Shown: positions 27,132-36,944 of the stretch, piece by piece
Layout of the letters: each line of letters begins with the position of its first letter
Position numbering within the stretch: the first letter of the stretch is position 1
NCBI GenBank assembly: GCA_005862285.1
Contig: SZXW01000010.1
Coordinates: forward strand, 124,001-188,000
Direction: 5' to 3'
Origin: Chlorobium sp.
Lineage (GTDB): Bacteria > Bacteroidota > Chlorobiia > Chlorobiales > Chlorobiaceae
DNA: 64,000 nt
Program-made: the position numbers and the translations under genes
The notes under the pieces: generated by a model
Told to the model about the DNA's origin: nothing
The model's input: only the letters and a program-made list of their open reading frames with translations
The model's database searches: none

Positions 27132-27230
27132 TAACCTGTTAAGGTATAAAAGTATTTTTTATAAATGAAATTATACCATTTCAGGTATTGAATAAAATTA
27201 TAATTAATTTTCATATACCATTTCGGGTAT
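27132..27230 (-). promoter_or_regulatory. three phased HipB operator-like palindromes
   Basis: ATACC-N6-GGTAT occurs perfectly at 27173-27188 and 27215-27230, with spacers ATTTCA and ATTTCG. A third copy with a degenerate left half (TAACC-N6-GGTAT) is at 27132-27147, close to the hipB start. The copies are 41 and 42 bases apart, about four helical turns, so all would lie on one face of DNA. They surround TATAAT-like sequences on the minus strand. Confidence 0.7.
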
Positions 27231-27572
27231 AATAATATTTTGGTATCAGATTTTCGGAATTTTTTCGTTTGTTTCACCAATCGAATGAAGTGTTCATTTG
27301 TTTCTGAAGTCCAGACGCACCAGTTCCTTTCCGTCATGCAGCATATGGTGCCGTTCATTGAGAAGGGCAAAACCTTCCTTCACCAGCTGTGGAAACCGGA
27401 ATAAAAGGTATCTTTAACGAAAGTGCGCAGGAAACATTCACTCCTGGTATTTTACTCCATCGCACAACATCAGATCATGGCCGTGCAATAGGCTCGGAAT
27501 CAATAAACTGAACGTTGTTTTCGAGCAGCAGGGGAAATTGTTCAGATAATGCACAATTCATCGATAACAGTT
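27231..27572. other. intergenic with possible coding relics
   Basis: No intact gene is seen. On the minus strand a start-less frame of about 39 codons ends near 27290 and reads VKEGFALLNERHHMLHDGKE, which has protein-like composition. Nearby, near 27500-27550, another short minus frame reads FPLLLENNVQFIDSEPIARP. Both look like pieces of decayed genes but match nothing I recognise. Confidence 0.35.
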
Positions 27573-28130
27573 ATGGGATATGTCGAAAAAAATCTCATGC
27601 AGGGCGAAAAGCTTTATGCGAAAGCCAGATTGCACTGGACAGTATTCTCAAAAGCGATTTTCTTGACGGCGATTGCCCTCGCACTGATAGCTTATTCGTT
27701 CCTGGCCAGGTTTGACGGCAGTTCAGAACCGACTTCCGCTGCCAGGTTCAGCGGAGTGATCATTCTGCTTGCGGGTTTTTGGTATACCGGCAAAGCCTTC
27801 GTGAAACGGCAGACGACAGAACTTGCCGTAACCTCAAAACGGGTGATCGCAAAGTTCGGGTTCATCAAACGCAGGACGATAGAACTGAACCACAGCAAGG
27901 TGGAGAGCTTCCATGTCGACCAGAGCGTTCCCGGCCGTTTACTGGGTTACGGAACGCTCAGCATAAACGGTACAGGCGGCGGGATAACACCGATACCGGG
28001 CATCGGCGATCCGCTCGGTTTCCGCCGGAAAGCCATGGAAGTGATAGACGCCTTCCAGAACAGGGCCGAACCGTCTGCCCCACCTCATGTACCTCAACGG
28101 GCGACGCAGTCTCCCTGGCTCCAGTCCTGA
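27573..28130 (+). CDS. PH domain-containing membrane protein
   Basis: A 185-residue protein. The start at 27573 (MGYVEKNLMQGEKLYAKA) is typical of bacterial PH-domain proteins; an in-frame ATG at 27549 adds eight residues. There are two membrane segments (about 25-43 and 55-72), then a bPH2-like domain: TELAVTSKRVIAKFGFIKRR, LNHSKVESFHVDQS, LGYGTLSINGTGGG. The C-terminus is a proline-rich tail. Function is unknown; related proteins are membrane-associated. It stands alone between two toxin-antitoxin modules. Confidence 0.82.
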   Translation: MGYVEKNLMQGEKLYAKARLHWTVFSKAIFLTAIALALIAYSFLARFDGSSEPTSAARFSGVIILLAGFWYTGKAFVKRQTTELAVTSKRVIAKFGFIKRRTIELNHSKVESFHVDQSVPGRLLGYGTLSINGTGGGITPIPGIGDPLGFRRKAMEVIDAFQNRAEPSAPPHVPQRATQSPWLQS

Positions 28131-28218
28131 TAATTTTGCAGGACAATGACCAAAAAGGCCGACAATTACGCTTGCAGCCATCCTGTAATCTATACAGGTA
28201 ATACAGATATGGTGAAAA

Positions 28219-28935
28219 TCAGCCAAACGATTCGACGGCGACCTCAATCGGCAGAATGCCGCCGGACCCGTCGACACTGACCGAACCATCACAAAGCTGA
28301 TACCTGAGGTAACTGTGATGACGAGGGCTGGAGAGTATGTGAGGGTTCATGATTGCATAATTCAGACCTCCATGGTGACGGACCGAAAGCGTCAGAATGC
28401 CGGAATGCCCTTCCCTTTTCACCCTTGCCCCGACAAGCTGCGTAAATGTGTAATCCGCAGGATGCAGCATTGCAGGCCATGCCTCGGCTGCCTGCCGGAA
28501 ATCCAGGAGCAATGCATCGCATGCAACCCGGAAAACCCTTCGCTCGATAGCCACCTGCTCCTGCTCGAAACCGGCATCGCACACCAGACCCCGGTACCAG
28601 TGATACATCGTCTCGTATATCGTTGTATAAATCCTGTCGCTGCCGTACCAGACACCGAATGAACCGTCTGAAAAACGGCTTTCCTGCCAGTTCCTGAAAG
28701 GCCAGCGTATCGCATTGTACCACACGGAATCCTCGAACGGCCGATCGATTTCAGGCTGATGCGACCGGTACGGCAACGGCCTTGCATCTGCTTCCACCTG
28801 CTGTGCAAGCCGCCACTCATCAGGTGCGCTGCTCAAGTCATCAAAAAGATTCTGCGATTCAAACAGCGACACGACATTGCGAAACAGATCCTCGTGTGTA
28901 TCGGCAAGCGCAAGCCGCGAAAAAAGGCGTTCCAT
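28219..28935 (-). CDS. RES domain toxin
   Basis: A 238-residue RES-domain protein. The start at 28935 (MERLFSRLALADTHEDLF) avoids overlap with the antitoxin and has GGAG about 8 bases upstream. Family features are the arginine and glutamate in FSDGSFGVWYGSDRIYTTIYETMYHWYR (read in pieces as SFGVWYG and YTTIYETMYHW), DALLLDF, and the C-terminal YAIMNPHIL segment. RES toxins degrade NAD+ and stop growth; they are neutralised by the Xre/MbcA partner encoded just upstream. RES and Xre belong to one operon. Confidence 0.87.
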   Translation of the reverse strand: MERLFSRLALADTHEDLFRNVVSLFESQNLFDDLSSAPDEWRLAQQVEADARPLPYRSHQPEIDRPFEDSVWYNAIRWPFRNWQESRFSDGSFGVWYGSDRIYTTIYETMYHWYRGLVCDAGFEQEQVAIERRVFRVACDALLLDFRQAAEAWPAMLHPADYTFTQLVGARVKREGHSGILTLSVRHHGGLNYAIMNPHILSSPRHHSYLRYQLCDGSVSVDGSGGILPIEVAVESFG

Positions 28936-28949
28936 GCTCACGACTCCGG

Positions 28950-29345
28950 CTATGCGCCCCGTGCCCGATCGAGGTACGAACGCACCATGAGAAGGCCGGA
29001 AAATCCCCACTCCCTGATAACCTCAACCGGAGTGAGATTATCGAAAGCCTTGTTGCGAGTGCTCATCCAGCGATATGCAAGGTTACGATTTTCCGGAAAC
29101 AGCAACCGAAGATTTTTATGGATCGCCAGAAGATGACCGACCCTCTCGTACTGGTCGCGGCTTGTTCCGATAGGTTCCCCCTTGCGATATCTTGTCAATG
29201 CCGACCTGTTCGACGCTGCAAGTCCAAGAAGCACTGCCTGCTCCTCCGTGCTCAGCATCCAGTGATCGAACAGAGTCATAACCATTCTGGCAAGAGCTCC
29301 ACGATCCTTAGATGTGATGTTCTGACGATCTGCTATCATCTCCAT
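28950..29345 (-). CDS. Xre/MbcA/ParS-type antitoxin (DUF2384)
   Basis: A 131-residue antitoxin. The first 75 residues form an Xre-like helix-turn-helix ([20 protein letters not shown]). The C-terminal half is the DUF2384 toxin-binding domain ([18 protein letters not shown], then [16 protein letters not shown]). AGGAG stands 6 bases before the ATG at 29345. It precedes the RES toxin by 14 bases, the usual order. A 17-base inverted repeat upstream is a candidate operator. Confidence 0.9.
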   Translation of the reverse strand: MEMIADRQNITSKDRGALARMVMTLFDHWMLSTEEQAVLLGLAASNRSALTRYRKGEPIGTSRDQYERVGHLLAIHKNLRLLFPENRNLAYRWMSTRNKAFDNLTPVEVIREWGFSGLLMVRSYLDRARGA

Positions 29346-29405
29346 AGCGGACTCCTGCTGTGTTCTTGCAAGCTTTTTCCTGTAACATACCGATATGTTT
29401 TTATC

Positions 29406-29422
29406 AAAACAATATTTGTTTT
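29406..29422 (-). promoter_or_regulatory. inverted repeat upstream of the Xre-RES operon
   Basis: AAAACAA-TAT-TTGTTTT, a perfect 7-bp inverted repeat 61 bases upstream of the antitoxin start, within AT-rich promoter-like DNA. A candidate operator for Xre autoregulation. Confidence 0.45.
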
Positions 29423-29660
29423 ATAAGTACAATCAAGATCGATAAATCGTTCATGAATCCGGGTCGTAATTAATTATTCTATGCAACATGACAAGATCGG
29501 AGCTGTTGTTGCTGACCAGGATTGTCAGTTTTAATCGCCGGAGAAATAATACATAGTGCAAGTCACCCTATTTATGCGTATGTATAGGTACGTAACGAAA
29601 ACGTGCAATAATGGAAACGCTATTATTTTTCAATGAATCGATCTTAAGTTTATAACCATC

Positions 29661-29858
29661 ATGACAACTGAAACGACTCTGCAAAAAGCTGAAAACCAGA
29701 TCAAATCGGCATTTGACAACGTCAAACTCTTTTTTAACAAGATCATGGGTGTCACTGCCGTTGCTGAAACCAAGACTAAAGTAAAAGGTATCGGATCCGA
29801 AATACCGGAAAAATCCGGTGACGAACCGATCAGGTGGCCGCTGCCGGTAAAAAAATAA
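29661..29858 (+). CDS. small hypothetical protein (65 aa)
   Basis: A 65-residue frame that reads like protein: an amphipathic helix (TTLQKAENQIKSAFDNVKLF) followed by a basic linker and a proline-containing tail (EPIRWPLPVKK). No domain is recognised and no clear ribosome-binding site is present. The other strand is also open here, so support is moderate. Confidence 0.45.
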   Translation: MTTETTLQKAENQIKSAFDNVKLFFNKIMGVTAVAETKTKVKGIGSEIPEKSGDEPIRWPLPVKK

Positions 29859-29953
29859 TGATGTGAGCTTGTTCGTGAGCGCTTCAGGGTAGAAAGAATT
29901 CGGGGGCGCGCACAAACCTCTTTAACACTCATAAACTCACGATCGGCAATCTG

Positions 29954-30133
29954 CTATACGTTCCCCTTCCATACCAACCAACGGTTAAGCTTACCGGGAG
30001 TTGTCTGCTTCGAAGAACATCCGAACAACGCATAGGCACCCCATGGCATACCTGCAGCCATTGCGATCTGAAAGACCACGATGTCGACTGTGAGTCCCGC
30101 ATAGGTGACGGCTGCAATCCTTTGTATTCCCAT
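29954..30133 (-). pseudogene. truncated small membrane protein gene (59 codons)
   Basis: The frame starts at the ATG at 30133. One hydrophobic helix (IAAVTYAGLTVDIVVFQIAM) is followed by AAGMPWGAYALFG, a pattern seen in small multi-helix membrane proteins where several more helices normally follow. Here a basic stretch (PGKLNRWLVWKGNV) and a stop end it after 59 residues. A truncated relic is the likeliest reading, though a real short protein is possible. Confidence 0.45.
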
Positions 30134-30208
30134 TAATCCGCCCTATGGATCAACGTTGACGTAGTGAAAAGCTGACAAGCCCATCAACGGAAGCGATAAC
30201 AGCTGCAC

Positions 30209-31285
30209 TCATTTCTCGAATATCCAGTAGGTGAAGGTTTCTCCGTCTTTGGTAAACCGGGCAGGGCTCAGTGAAAAACGATCCTTCGCATCGAGCTTGT
30301 TTTTTATGATATAATAGATATCCGAAAGCACCTGCCGGGAGGTCGTAAAATAGTCATGCCCGAGATAGCCGTCAGCCAAGTTGGTGACATCGACCGTATC
30401 GATGCCGGGATGTACGAACGGATATCCATCGACCCCGCCGAGCCTGACATATCCGTTGACATCCTTCGAGAGCTCCATCGCCCTGTCATTCCGGGAAACG
30501 TAGAGCGTCACCTTAGCCCCGGAGCGCTTCAGCACAGGGGCAAAATCCCGTTCGAAAATCGCAGAGTCGACATCGGGCGCAGCCATGATGATCAATCTGA
30601 AACGGTCCATGAGTGCGGGAGCATCCGCCATCAGCCCGGCGAAAGCGTTGACGGTCTCGCGATTCCCCATGCTGTGCGCAAGAATGCAGATGCTTTTAGG
30701 CTGGGCTTTCTGTGCAAGCTCCTTCAGGAAGAGTGTCAGGTTTTTGGATGACCAGTCGGTATTGTTCTGGTCCCCGACATATCCCATTACTTTGCCATTC
30801 GACGGCCAGCTGAAAAAGACAGCTCTCCCCCTGAAATCGAGGTCGCTCGCGACCCGTGCCATCGTCACCGCTGCCTGTTCAAAGGTCGTGTTGAAACCGT
30901 GGACATAAAGCAGGATATCCCCGGCGGCTCCATGTTTTTCGTTCCCGAAAAGTTCTTTCAGAAACTCCGTTTCGTTCATCCGCAGGTTGTGCTGCCTGAG
31001 CACGAAACACTTCAGGCTGTCACCCGTCAGATCATCTTTCTGCAAGCGACCTATCGCGTGTCCCGGCGGGCGGGAGAGTTTCAGATATCCGTACGTCAAG
31101 GAAGCACGACTCTTGCCGTAGAGTTTCCCATGCTCTGCATCCCCGATAAAATCGCGGTCGGTCGCATAGTACTCCTCGACCGTGGCCGGGCGTATATTGC
31201 TTTCGATCGTCTTTTCCGTGGCACATCCGCAAACAAGAAACAGGGATATAACAGCCATCATTCTCGGCATCCAGGAGTATTTCAT
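30209..31285 (-). CDS. DUF900 alpha/beta-hydrolase lipoprotein
   Basis: A 358-residue predicted outer lipoprotein. The N-terminus has a signal with lipobox LVCGC (about residues 17-21). The DUF900 hydrolase core follows: LLYVHGFNTTFEQAAVTMAR (near 130), FFSWPSNGKVMGY, and the nucleophile elbow ILAHSMGNRETV with the catalytic serine near 205. A later aspartate (AAPDVDSAIF) and histidine (LGHDYF) may complete the triad. Members are lipase/esterase-like of unknown substrate. The gene stands alone. Confidence 0.87.
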   Translation of the reverse strand: MKYSWMPRMMAVISLFLVCGCATEKTIESNIRPATVEEYYATDRDFIGDAEHGKLYGKSRASLTYGYLKLSRPPGHAIGRLQKDDLTGDSLKCFVLRQHNLRMNETEFLKELFGNEKHGAAGDILLYVHGFNTTFEQAAVTMARVASDLDFRGRAVFFSWPSNGKVMGYVGDQNNTDWSSKNLTLFLKELAQKAQPKSICILAHSMGNRETVNAFAGLMADAPALMDRFRLIIMAAPDVDSAIFERDFAPVLKRSGAKVTLYVSRNDRAMELSKDVNGYVRLGGVDGYPFVHPGIDTVDVTNLADGYLGHDYFTTSRQVLSDIYYIIKNKLDAKDRFSLSPARFTKDGETFTYWIFEK

Positions 31286-31629
31286 CGTGATGAAGTTTGG
31301 GGTTCCCTGCCTGACACTGCTATCCAGTTATTGAAAAGTAAGGAAGAAAAACATTGTGAAAAAACGGATTTCGAATTGAAAAATGAATACTGGATAATCC
31401 AGAAAAGCTCGAGCTGAAACGGAAGTACAAGTACACTGCATAGCACTTCTCCTTCCCGGACGCGCATTTCCGATGATGAGAAAAACAGGGCCCACAACGA
31501 AACAAACATATGCGATAAGTTTCCAGGTTTTCAGAAGCAAAGCCATGTCGTAAAAAAAGACGAATCCATAACCAGTCCGTTCGATCCGGATTCTTTTTAA
31601 AGCAGATCACTGACGAATTTCAGAATAAA
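31286..31629. other. intergenic, possible decayed membrane gene
   Basis: Several frames are open on both strands. The minus-strand frame from 31546 begins with a plausible membrane helix (LIAYVCFVVGPVFLIIGNA), then loses protein-like character. There is no ribosome-binding site. No gene is called. Confidence 0.3.
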
Positions 31630-31660
31630 AAAGCCTGCAAAGGGTTTCCCTGCAGGCTTT
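31630..31660 (-). terminator. rho-independent terminator downstream of typA
   Basis: Stem AAAGCCTGCA / TGCAGGCTTT with an inner GGG/CCC extension and a T run on the minus strand. It lies 64 bases beyond the typA stop. Confidence 0.75.
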
Positions 31661-31723
31661 AAATATAATATGTGATCGATACTTGGTTCGAACCGTTCCC
31701 CTTTGCCGAGGGTCAGCCTTTGC

Positions 31724-33553
31724 TCATCCTACTTTCTCTTTCTTCGCCGCCTTTGCGCGCAGGTTGGAATCAAGGATCTTCTTGCGAAGCCTCAGGCTCT
31801 GAGGCGTGACTTCAAGCAGTTCGTCGTCGTTGATGAACTCGAGCGCCTGCTCCAGCGAAAGGATCTTTGCCGGTGTGAGCCTGAGCGATTCATCTGTTCC
31901 CGATGCCCTCATATTGGTGAGTTTTTTCGTCTTGCAGACGTTGAGGGTGATATCGAGCCCTCTTGTAGACTCGCCGACAATCATGCCTTCATAAACCCTG
32001 GTGTTCGGAGAAGCGAAAAACGTCCCGCGATCCTCGAGGCTGCTGAGCGCATAAGCCACACAGATACCCGTTTCAGCAGAAACAAGCGCACCGGTTTCCC
32101 TCGAAGGCAGCTTTCCCTTGAAGGGCTGGTAGTTATGGAATATGTGCGAGAGAATGCCTTCGCCTTTCGTATCGGTGGTAAACTCGAGGTTGTAGCCGAT
32201 GAGGCCCCTCGTAGGAATTTCGAACTCGAGACGCACCATGCCGCCGCGAAGTGTTCCCATGTGGGTCATCTCGGCTTTCCTGCGGCCCATTTTCTCGATG
32301 ATCACGCCGGTGTACTCTTCCGGGATATCGATTGTGACATGCTCGATCGGCTCCATCAGGGTGCCGTCGTCGTCATTGTACATGATCACTTCGGGACGTG
32401 AGATGGACAGTTCGTACCCTTCGCGCCTCATGGTTTCTATCAATACTGAAAGGTGAAGCTCACCCCTGCCGGAAACCCTGAACGTATCAGCGCTGTCGGT
32501 CTCCTCGACCTTGAGAGCAACGTTGGTCATCACTTCCTTCATAAGACGCTCGCGAATTTTGCGGCTGGTGACCTCCTTGCCTTCCTGGCCTGCGAAAGGG
32601 GAGTCGTTGACCGAAAAGAGCATCGAAAGGGTCGGTTTGCTGATCTCGAACGATTCGAGCACCTCGGGAGCATCGACCGATGCAAGTGTCATGCCGACAG
32701 TGGCTTCGGCTATGCCGGCCATAGCGACAATATCGCCGGCACCGGCCTCTTTAACTTCGAAACGCTGCAGCTTGTCGAAAAGGAAAAGTTTGGTGACTGA
32801 ACCCCTGCCAGCAATGCCTTCAGGTCCCACGACCACAAGCTGCTGACCTGGAGAAACCTTTCCCCGCTGGATACGGCCGATCGCTATCTTGCCTATGTAA
32901 TCGCTGTAGTCGAGGCTGGTCACGAGCATCTGGAACGGAGCGTCGTCGTCAACTTCAGGCGGAGGGATCTCCCTGATGATCGTGTCAAGCAGGAGGCTCA
33001 TGTCGCTGTCCTCGTCGGTCATGCTGTATTTGGCAATACCGTTCTTCGCGGATGTAAAGATATAAGGAAAATCAAGCTGGTCTTCGTCTGCTCCGAGCGC
33101 GATGAACAGATCGAGAACCTGGTCGTGAACCTTTACCGGATCGGACTGGGGACGGTCGATCTTGTTGATCACGACAATGGGCTTCAGATGGAGCTCGAGC
33201 GCTTTGCGCAGCACGAACTTAGTCTGAGGCATCGGACCCTCGAACGCGTCGACAAGCAACAGAACACCGTCGACCATTTTAAGGATACGCTCGACTTCAC
33301 CGCCGAAATCGGCATGGCCTGGAGTATCGACAATATTGATCTTGCACTCTTTGTAGATCGCAGCCGCATTTTTAGAAAATATGGTAATGCCCCGCTCACG
33401 TTCCTGCGGATTTGAATCAAGCACCCTGACGTTTACCTGCTGGTTCTCCCTGAAAGCCCCTGTCTTCTGAAAAATCGAATCGACAAGAGTCGTTTTGCCA
33501 TGGTCAACATGCGCTATAATCGCTATATTCCTGATATTCTTTTTCGTACCCAT
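31724..33553 (-). CDS. typA: translational GTPase TypA/BipA
   Basis: A 609-residue GTPase of the expected length. G1 is [10 protein letters not shown] (residues 14-23), G2 includes RERGITI, G3 DTPGHADF, and G4 NKIDRP. Domain II, an EF-G-like domain ([20 protein letters not shown] read in part) and the C-terminal TypA-specific domain with [10 protein letters not shown] and [20 protein letters not shown] pieces are present. TypA acts on the ribosome during stress and ribosome assembly. It is divergent from the ccsA-like gene. Confidence 0.96.
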   Translation of the reverse strand: MGTKKNIRNIAIIAHVDHGKTTLVDSIFQKTGAFRENQQVNVRVLDSNPQERERGITIFSKNAAAIYKECKINIVDTPGHADFGGEVERILKMVDGVLLLVDAFEGPMPQTKFVLRKALELHLKPIVVINKIDRPQSDPVKVHDQVLDLFIALGADEDQLDFPYIFTSAKNGIAKYSMTDEDSDMSLLLDTIIREIPPPEVDDDAPFQMLVTSLDYSDYIGKIAIGRIQRGKVSPGQQLVVVGPEGIAGRGSVTKLFLFDKLQRFEVKEAGAGDIVAMAGIAEATVGMTLASVDAPEVLESFEISKPTLSMLFSVNDSPFAGQEGKEVTSRKIRERLMKEVMTNVALKVEETDSADTFRVSGRGELHLSVLIETMRREGYELSISRPEVIMYNDDDGTLMEPIEHVTIDIPEEYTGVIIEKMGRRKAEMTHMGTLRGGMVRLEFEIPTRGLIGYNLEFTTDTKGEGILSHIFHNYQPFKGKLPSRETGALVSAETGICVAYALSSLEDRGTFFASPNTRVYEGMIVGESTRGLDITLNVCKTKKLTNMRASGTDESLRLTPAKILSLEQALEFINDDELLEVTPQSLRLRKKILDSNLRAKAAKKEKVG

Positions 33554-33725
33554 CGTTTTTTTCCCTTGTAAATAAGTATATTTTAATCTCTCGTGGCGGA
33601 ATATACACTTTTCAACCGTATTTACGTCTACAATCTTTGTGCCCTGATAAAGAGCTTCACTTTCTTCCGTAACGGATTTCAGGAAAAATTTTTAAACGTT
33701 TTCATACTTCCCTCTTTCATAAATA

Positions 33726-34571
33726 ATGAACAATATATTATACAATAACCTGCCCCTGTTAATTCTCAACCAGATCGTCTCTCTCTTGTATCTTTTCACG
33801 GCGATTCTTTACGGTGTGCACTTTTTCAGCGAAAACAACAGGGCAAAAACATACAAGCAGCCTTTTCTCGCTGTTACAGTGTTGATGCACGTGGTTTATC
33901 TCGGCCTGCTGACTTCGACCGAAGGATACAAGCTCGGATATTCGACATTCAACCTCATGACGATGGTGGCAGTGACCCTGACCATCACCTACCTGTTTGT
34001 CGAGTTTACCACCAAAAGCGACCGGACTGGCTTTTTCATCATCTCGTTTGCCACCGGAGCCCAGTTGATCTCGTCAATCCTGACAGCTCTGACACCGAAT
34101 ACAGGAATCACCTTCAGCGGCATCGGTATAGGTGTCCACCTGATCGCCTCGATTTTCGGATTCAGCGCCATAGCGATCGCAGGACTTTACAGCATACTCT
34201 ATCTGCTGCTTTTCCGGCAGATTCAGAAAAACCGCTTCGATCTGCTTTTTCAGCGGCTGCCCAGTCTCGAAGTGCTTGAAATGCTGACCATGCATGCAGT
34301 GGCTTTCGGGTTCGTTTTCCTCTCGATCACGCTCTTTGCCGGCATCATCGAACAACAGGCTTCAGGAAAGGTTATATCACTCTTCGAGCCCAAGATGATC
34401 ACTCTGATCGTCATATGGCTGCTCTACGGCGCAAGCATATTTGTCAAGCCCCTGATCGGCTGGGATCTCAAACACATGGCCTATCTTTTCATTTTCCTTT
34501 TTCTTTTTGTTACCGTTCTGATCGTGTTTATGACCTTTTTTTCTCCGACTTTTCACCGGATCCCCTTTTAA
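33726..34571 (+). CDS. CcsA/HemX-like cytochrome c assembly membrane protein
   Basis: A 281-residue integral membrane protein with about eight hydrophobic helices. It matches the CcmC/CcsA/HemX family, with HVVYLGLLTSTEGYKLGYST early and GIGVHLIASIFGFSAIAIAG in the middle. The conserved LLYGASIFVKP and DLKHMAYLF regions supply a candidate haem-ligand histidine. The position 130 bases upstream of hemA recalls HemX, which affects HemA levels in other bacteria; a role in haem handling is also possible. Confidence 0.8.
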   Translation: MNNILYNNLPLLILNQIVSLLYLFTAILYGVHFFSENNRAKTYKQPFLAVTVLMHVVYLGLLTSTEGYKLGYSTFNLMTMVAVTLTITYLFVEFTTKSDRTGFFIISFATGAQLISSILTALTPNTGITFSGIGIGVHLIASIFGFSAIAIAGLYSILYLLLFRQIQKNRFDLLFQRLPSLEVLEMLTMHAVAFGFVFLSITLFAGIIEQQASGKVISLFEPKMITLIVIWLLYGASIFVKPLIGWDLKHMAYLFIFLFLFVTVLIVFMTFFSPTFHRIPF

Positions 34572-34703
34572 AAAGTCCATTGTGCTTGAAAATAAAAGGC
34601 TTTTAAGGTATATTAGTAATTCAACGGTTTATCCCGTAAGATCTGAGGGAGCATTGTTTTTCATTGCATTCATACCTGATCAGTTCACTAAAACAACCCT
34701 GCC

Positions 34704-35981
34704 ATGAACATCATTTCAGTTGGTGTCAACCATAAAACAGCACCTATTGAAATCCGTGAAAGAATCTCACTTACAGAAACCCAGAACAAGGAATTCATCT
34801 CGGGCCTGATTTCGAGCGGACTCGCCCATGAAGCAATGGTGGTTTCCACTTGCAACCGAACCGAGCTCTATGTCGTTCCGGCCATGCATGAAGTAACAGG
34901 CGAATTCCTCAAGGAATATCTTATTTCTTACAAGGATGCCCGTAACGAGGTTCGCCCCGAACACTTTTTCGGAAGGTTCTATTGCGGGACCGCACGCCAT
35001 CTTTTTGAAGTGTCAAGCGCTATCGACTCACTGATCCTTGGCGAAGGCCAGATTCTCGGACAGGTCAAAAACGCATACAGGATTGCCGCTGAAACACAGG
35101 CTGCAGGTATTCTTCTGACCCGTCTCTGCCACACCGCCTTCAGTGTCGCCAAAAAGGTCAAGACAAAAACAAAAATCATGGAGGGCGCTGTATCGGTAAG
35201 CTATGCGGCTGTCGAGCTTGCCCAGAAAATCTTCTTGAACCTCTCGGTCAAGAAGATGCTGCTGATCGGTGCAGGTGAAACAGGCGAGCTGGCTGCAAAG
35301 CATATGTTCCAGAAAAACGCGCGGAATATCGTCATTACAAACCGTACACAATCAAAAGCCGAGGCTCTTGCCGAAGAGCTCGGGACCAACAAAGTTCTGC
35401 CTTTCGAAACCTTCAAGGAACACCTTCACGAATTCGATATCATCATCACCGCCGTCAGCACGAAAGATTATATACTTACCGAAGCTGAAATGCATCAGAG
35501 CATGATGAAGCGCAAGCTGAAACCGGTGATCATCCTCGATCTCGGCCTTCCGAGAAACGTCGATCCTGATATCGGAAAACTGCAGAACATGTTCCTGAAG
35601 GATATCGATGCTCTCAAGCATATCATCGACAAAAACCTCGAACGCCGCCGCTCTGAACTTCCAAAGGTCAAGGCGATCATTGACGAGGAGCTTGTCGGTT
35701 TTGCCCAGTGGATCAACACGCTGAAAGTAAGGCCGACCATCGTCGACCTTCAGTCGAAATTCATTGAGATCAAGGAAAAGGAGCTCGAACGCTACCGTTA
35801 CAAAGTAAGCGAAGAAGAGCTGCAGAGGATGGAGCATCTGACGGACAGGATCCTGAAAAAAATCCTCCATCATCCGATCAAGATGCTCAAGGCTCCTATC
35901 GATACGGCGGATTCAATCCCGAGCAGGGTCAATCTTGTACGCAACATCTTCGATCTTGAAGAACCCAATCAGTCATATTAA
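34704..35981 (+). CDS. hemA: glutamyl-tRNA reductase
   Basis: A 425-residue enzyme of normal length that reduces glutamyl-tRNA to glutamate-1-semialdehyde, the first step of the C5 route. The N-terminal [14 protein letters not shown] and the catalytic cysteine in [13 protein letters not shown] (about C50) are visible. [21 protein letters not shown] lies next, and the NADPH motif is [15 protein letters not shown]. It heads hemA-hemC-hemD. Confidence 0.96.
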   Translation: MNIISVGVNHKTAPIEIRERISLTETQNKEFISGLISSGLAHEAMVVSTCNRTELYVVPAMHEVTGEFLKEYLISYKDARNEVRPEHFFGRFYCGTARHLFEVSSAIDSLILGEGQILGQVKNAYRIAAETQAAGILLTRLCHTAFSVAKKVKTKTKIMEGAVSVSYAAVELAQKIFLNLSVKKMLLIGAGETGELAAKHMFQKNARNIVITNRTQSKAEALAEELGTNKVLPFETFKEHLHEFDIIITAVSTKDYILTEAEMHQSMMKRKLKPVIILDLGLPRNVDPDIGKLQNMFLKDIDALKHIIDKNLERRRSELPKVKAIIDEELVGFAQWINTLKVRPTIVDLQSKFIEIKEKELERYRYKVSEEELQRMEHLTDRILKKILHHPIKMLKAPIDTADSIPSRVNLVRNIFDLEEPNQSY

Positions 35982-36002
35982 ATTCATAATCTCGTAATTG
36001 CC

Positions 36003-36944
36003 TTGAAAAAAAAGCTTATTATCGGTACCAGGTCCAGCCCTCTCGCTCTGTGGCAGGCAGATTTCACAAAAAACGAACTTTCCCGGCATTTTCCAGAGCT
36101 TGATATCGAGCTGAAACTTGTCAAAACAACCGGTGATGTTCTTCTCGACTCCCCCCTATCGAAAATCGGGGATATGGGACTTTTCACAAAGGATATTGAA
36201 AAACATCTCATAGCAAAGGAAATTGATCTTGCCGTCCACAGCCTCAAAGATGTGCCGACATCCACTCCTGAAGGCCTCATTATCACATCCTTTACTGAGC
36301 GTGAGGACACAAGGGACGTCATTATTTCAAAAAACGGCGCGGCATTGAAAGACCTGCCGCAGAATTCGAGAGTTGCTACAAGCAGCCTCCGCAGGATGTC
36401 GCAGCTCCTCAGCATGCGCCCGGATCTCGATATCCGCGATATCAGGGGAAACCTGAACACCCGTTTCAAGAAGTTCGACGATGGGGAATTCGATGCCATG
36501 ATGCTTGCCTATGCCGGCGTCTACCGCCTGAAATTCAGTGACCGTATCTCTGAAATCCTTCCACACGATATCATGCTTCCGGCAGTCGGCCAGGGTGCGC
36601 TCGGTATCGAAACCCGAGTCGATGACGAACAGACAAGGGAAATTGTAAGGATTCTCAACCATTCAAATACGGAATACTGCTGCAAAGCCGAACGCGCTCT
36701 GCTTCGTCATCTTCAGGGCGGATGCCAGATTCCGATCGGCGCTTATGCTTCGTTCAAGAACGGAACACTGAAACTGCTGGCTTATGTCGGATCGGTCGAC
36801 GGAAAAACCGCACTCCGCAACGAAATCACAAAAACCGGTCTTATCAGCCCGGACCAGGCTGAAGAAACCGGTATCGCGCTCGCTGAAGAACTGCTGAAGC
36901 AGGGTGCTGACAAAATCCTGTCTGAAATCCGCAAGACCAGGTAA
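36003..36944 (+). CDS. hemC: hydroxymethylbilane synthase
   Basis: A 313-residue porphobilinogen deaminase that links four porphobilinogens. The start is a TTG at 36003 that gives the standard N-terminus [18 protein letters not shown]. Key pieces are [36 protein letters not shown], the [12 protein letters not shown] loop, and the dipyrromethane-cofactor cysteine in [13 protein letters not shown]. Its stop shares one base with the start of hemD. Confidence 0.96.
   Translation: MKKKLIIGTRSSPLALWQADFTKNELSRHFPELDIELKLVKTTGDVLLDSPLSKIGDMGLFTKDIEKHLIAKEIDLAVHSLKDVPTSTPEGLIITSFTEREDTRDVIISKNGAALKDLPQNSRVATSSLRRMSQLLSMRPDLDIRDIRGNLNTRFKKFDDGEFDAMMLAYAGVYRLKFSDRISEILPHDIMLPAVGQGALGIETRVDDEQTREIVRILNHSNTEYCCKAERALLRHLQGGCQIPIGAYASFKNGTLKLLAYVGSVDGKTALRNEITKTGLISPDQAEETGIALAEELLKQGADKILSEIRKTR

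Noticed and set aside
31328-31546. 72-codon minus-strand frame beginning with a membrane helix
   Set aside because: Only the first third looks like protein and there is no ribosome-binding site; kept as a note on the gap.
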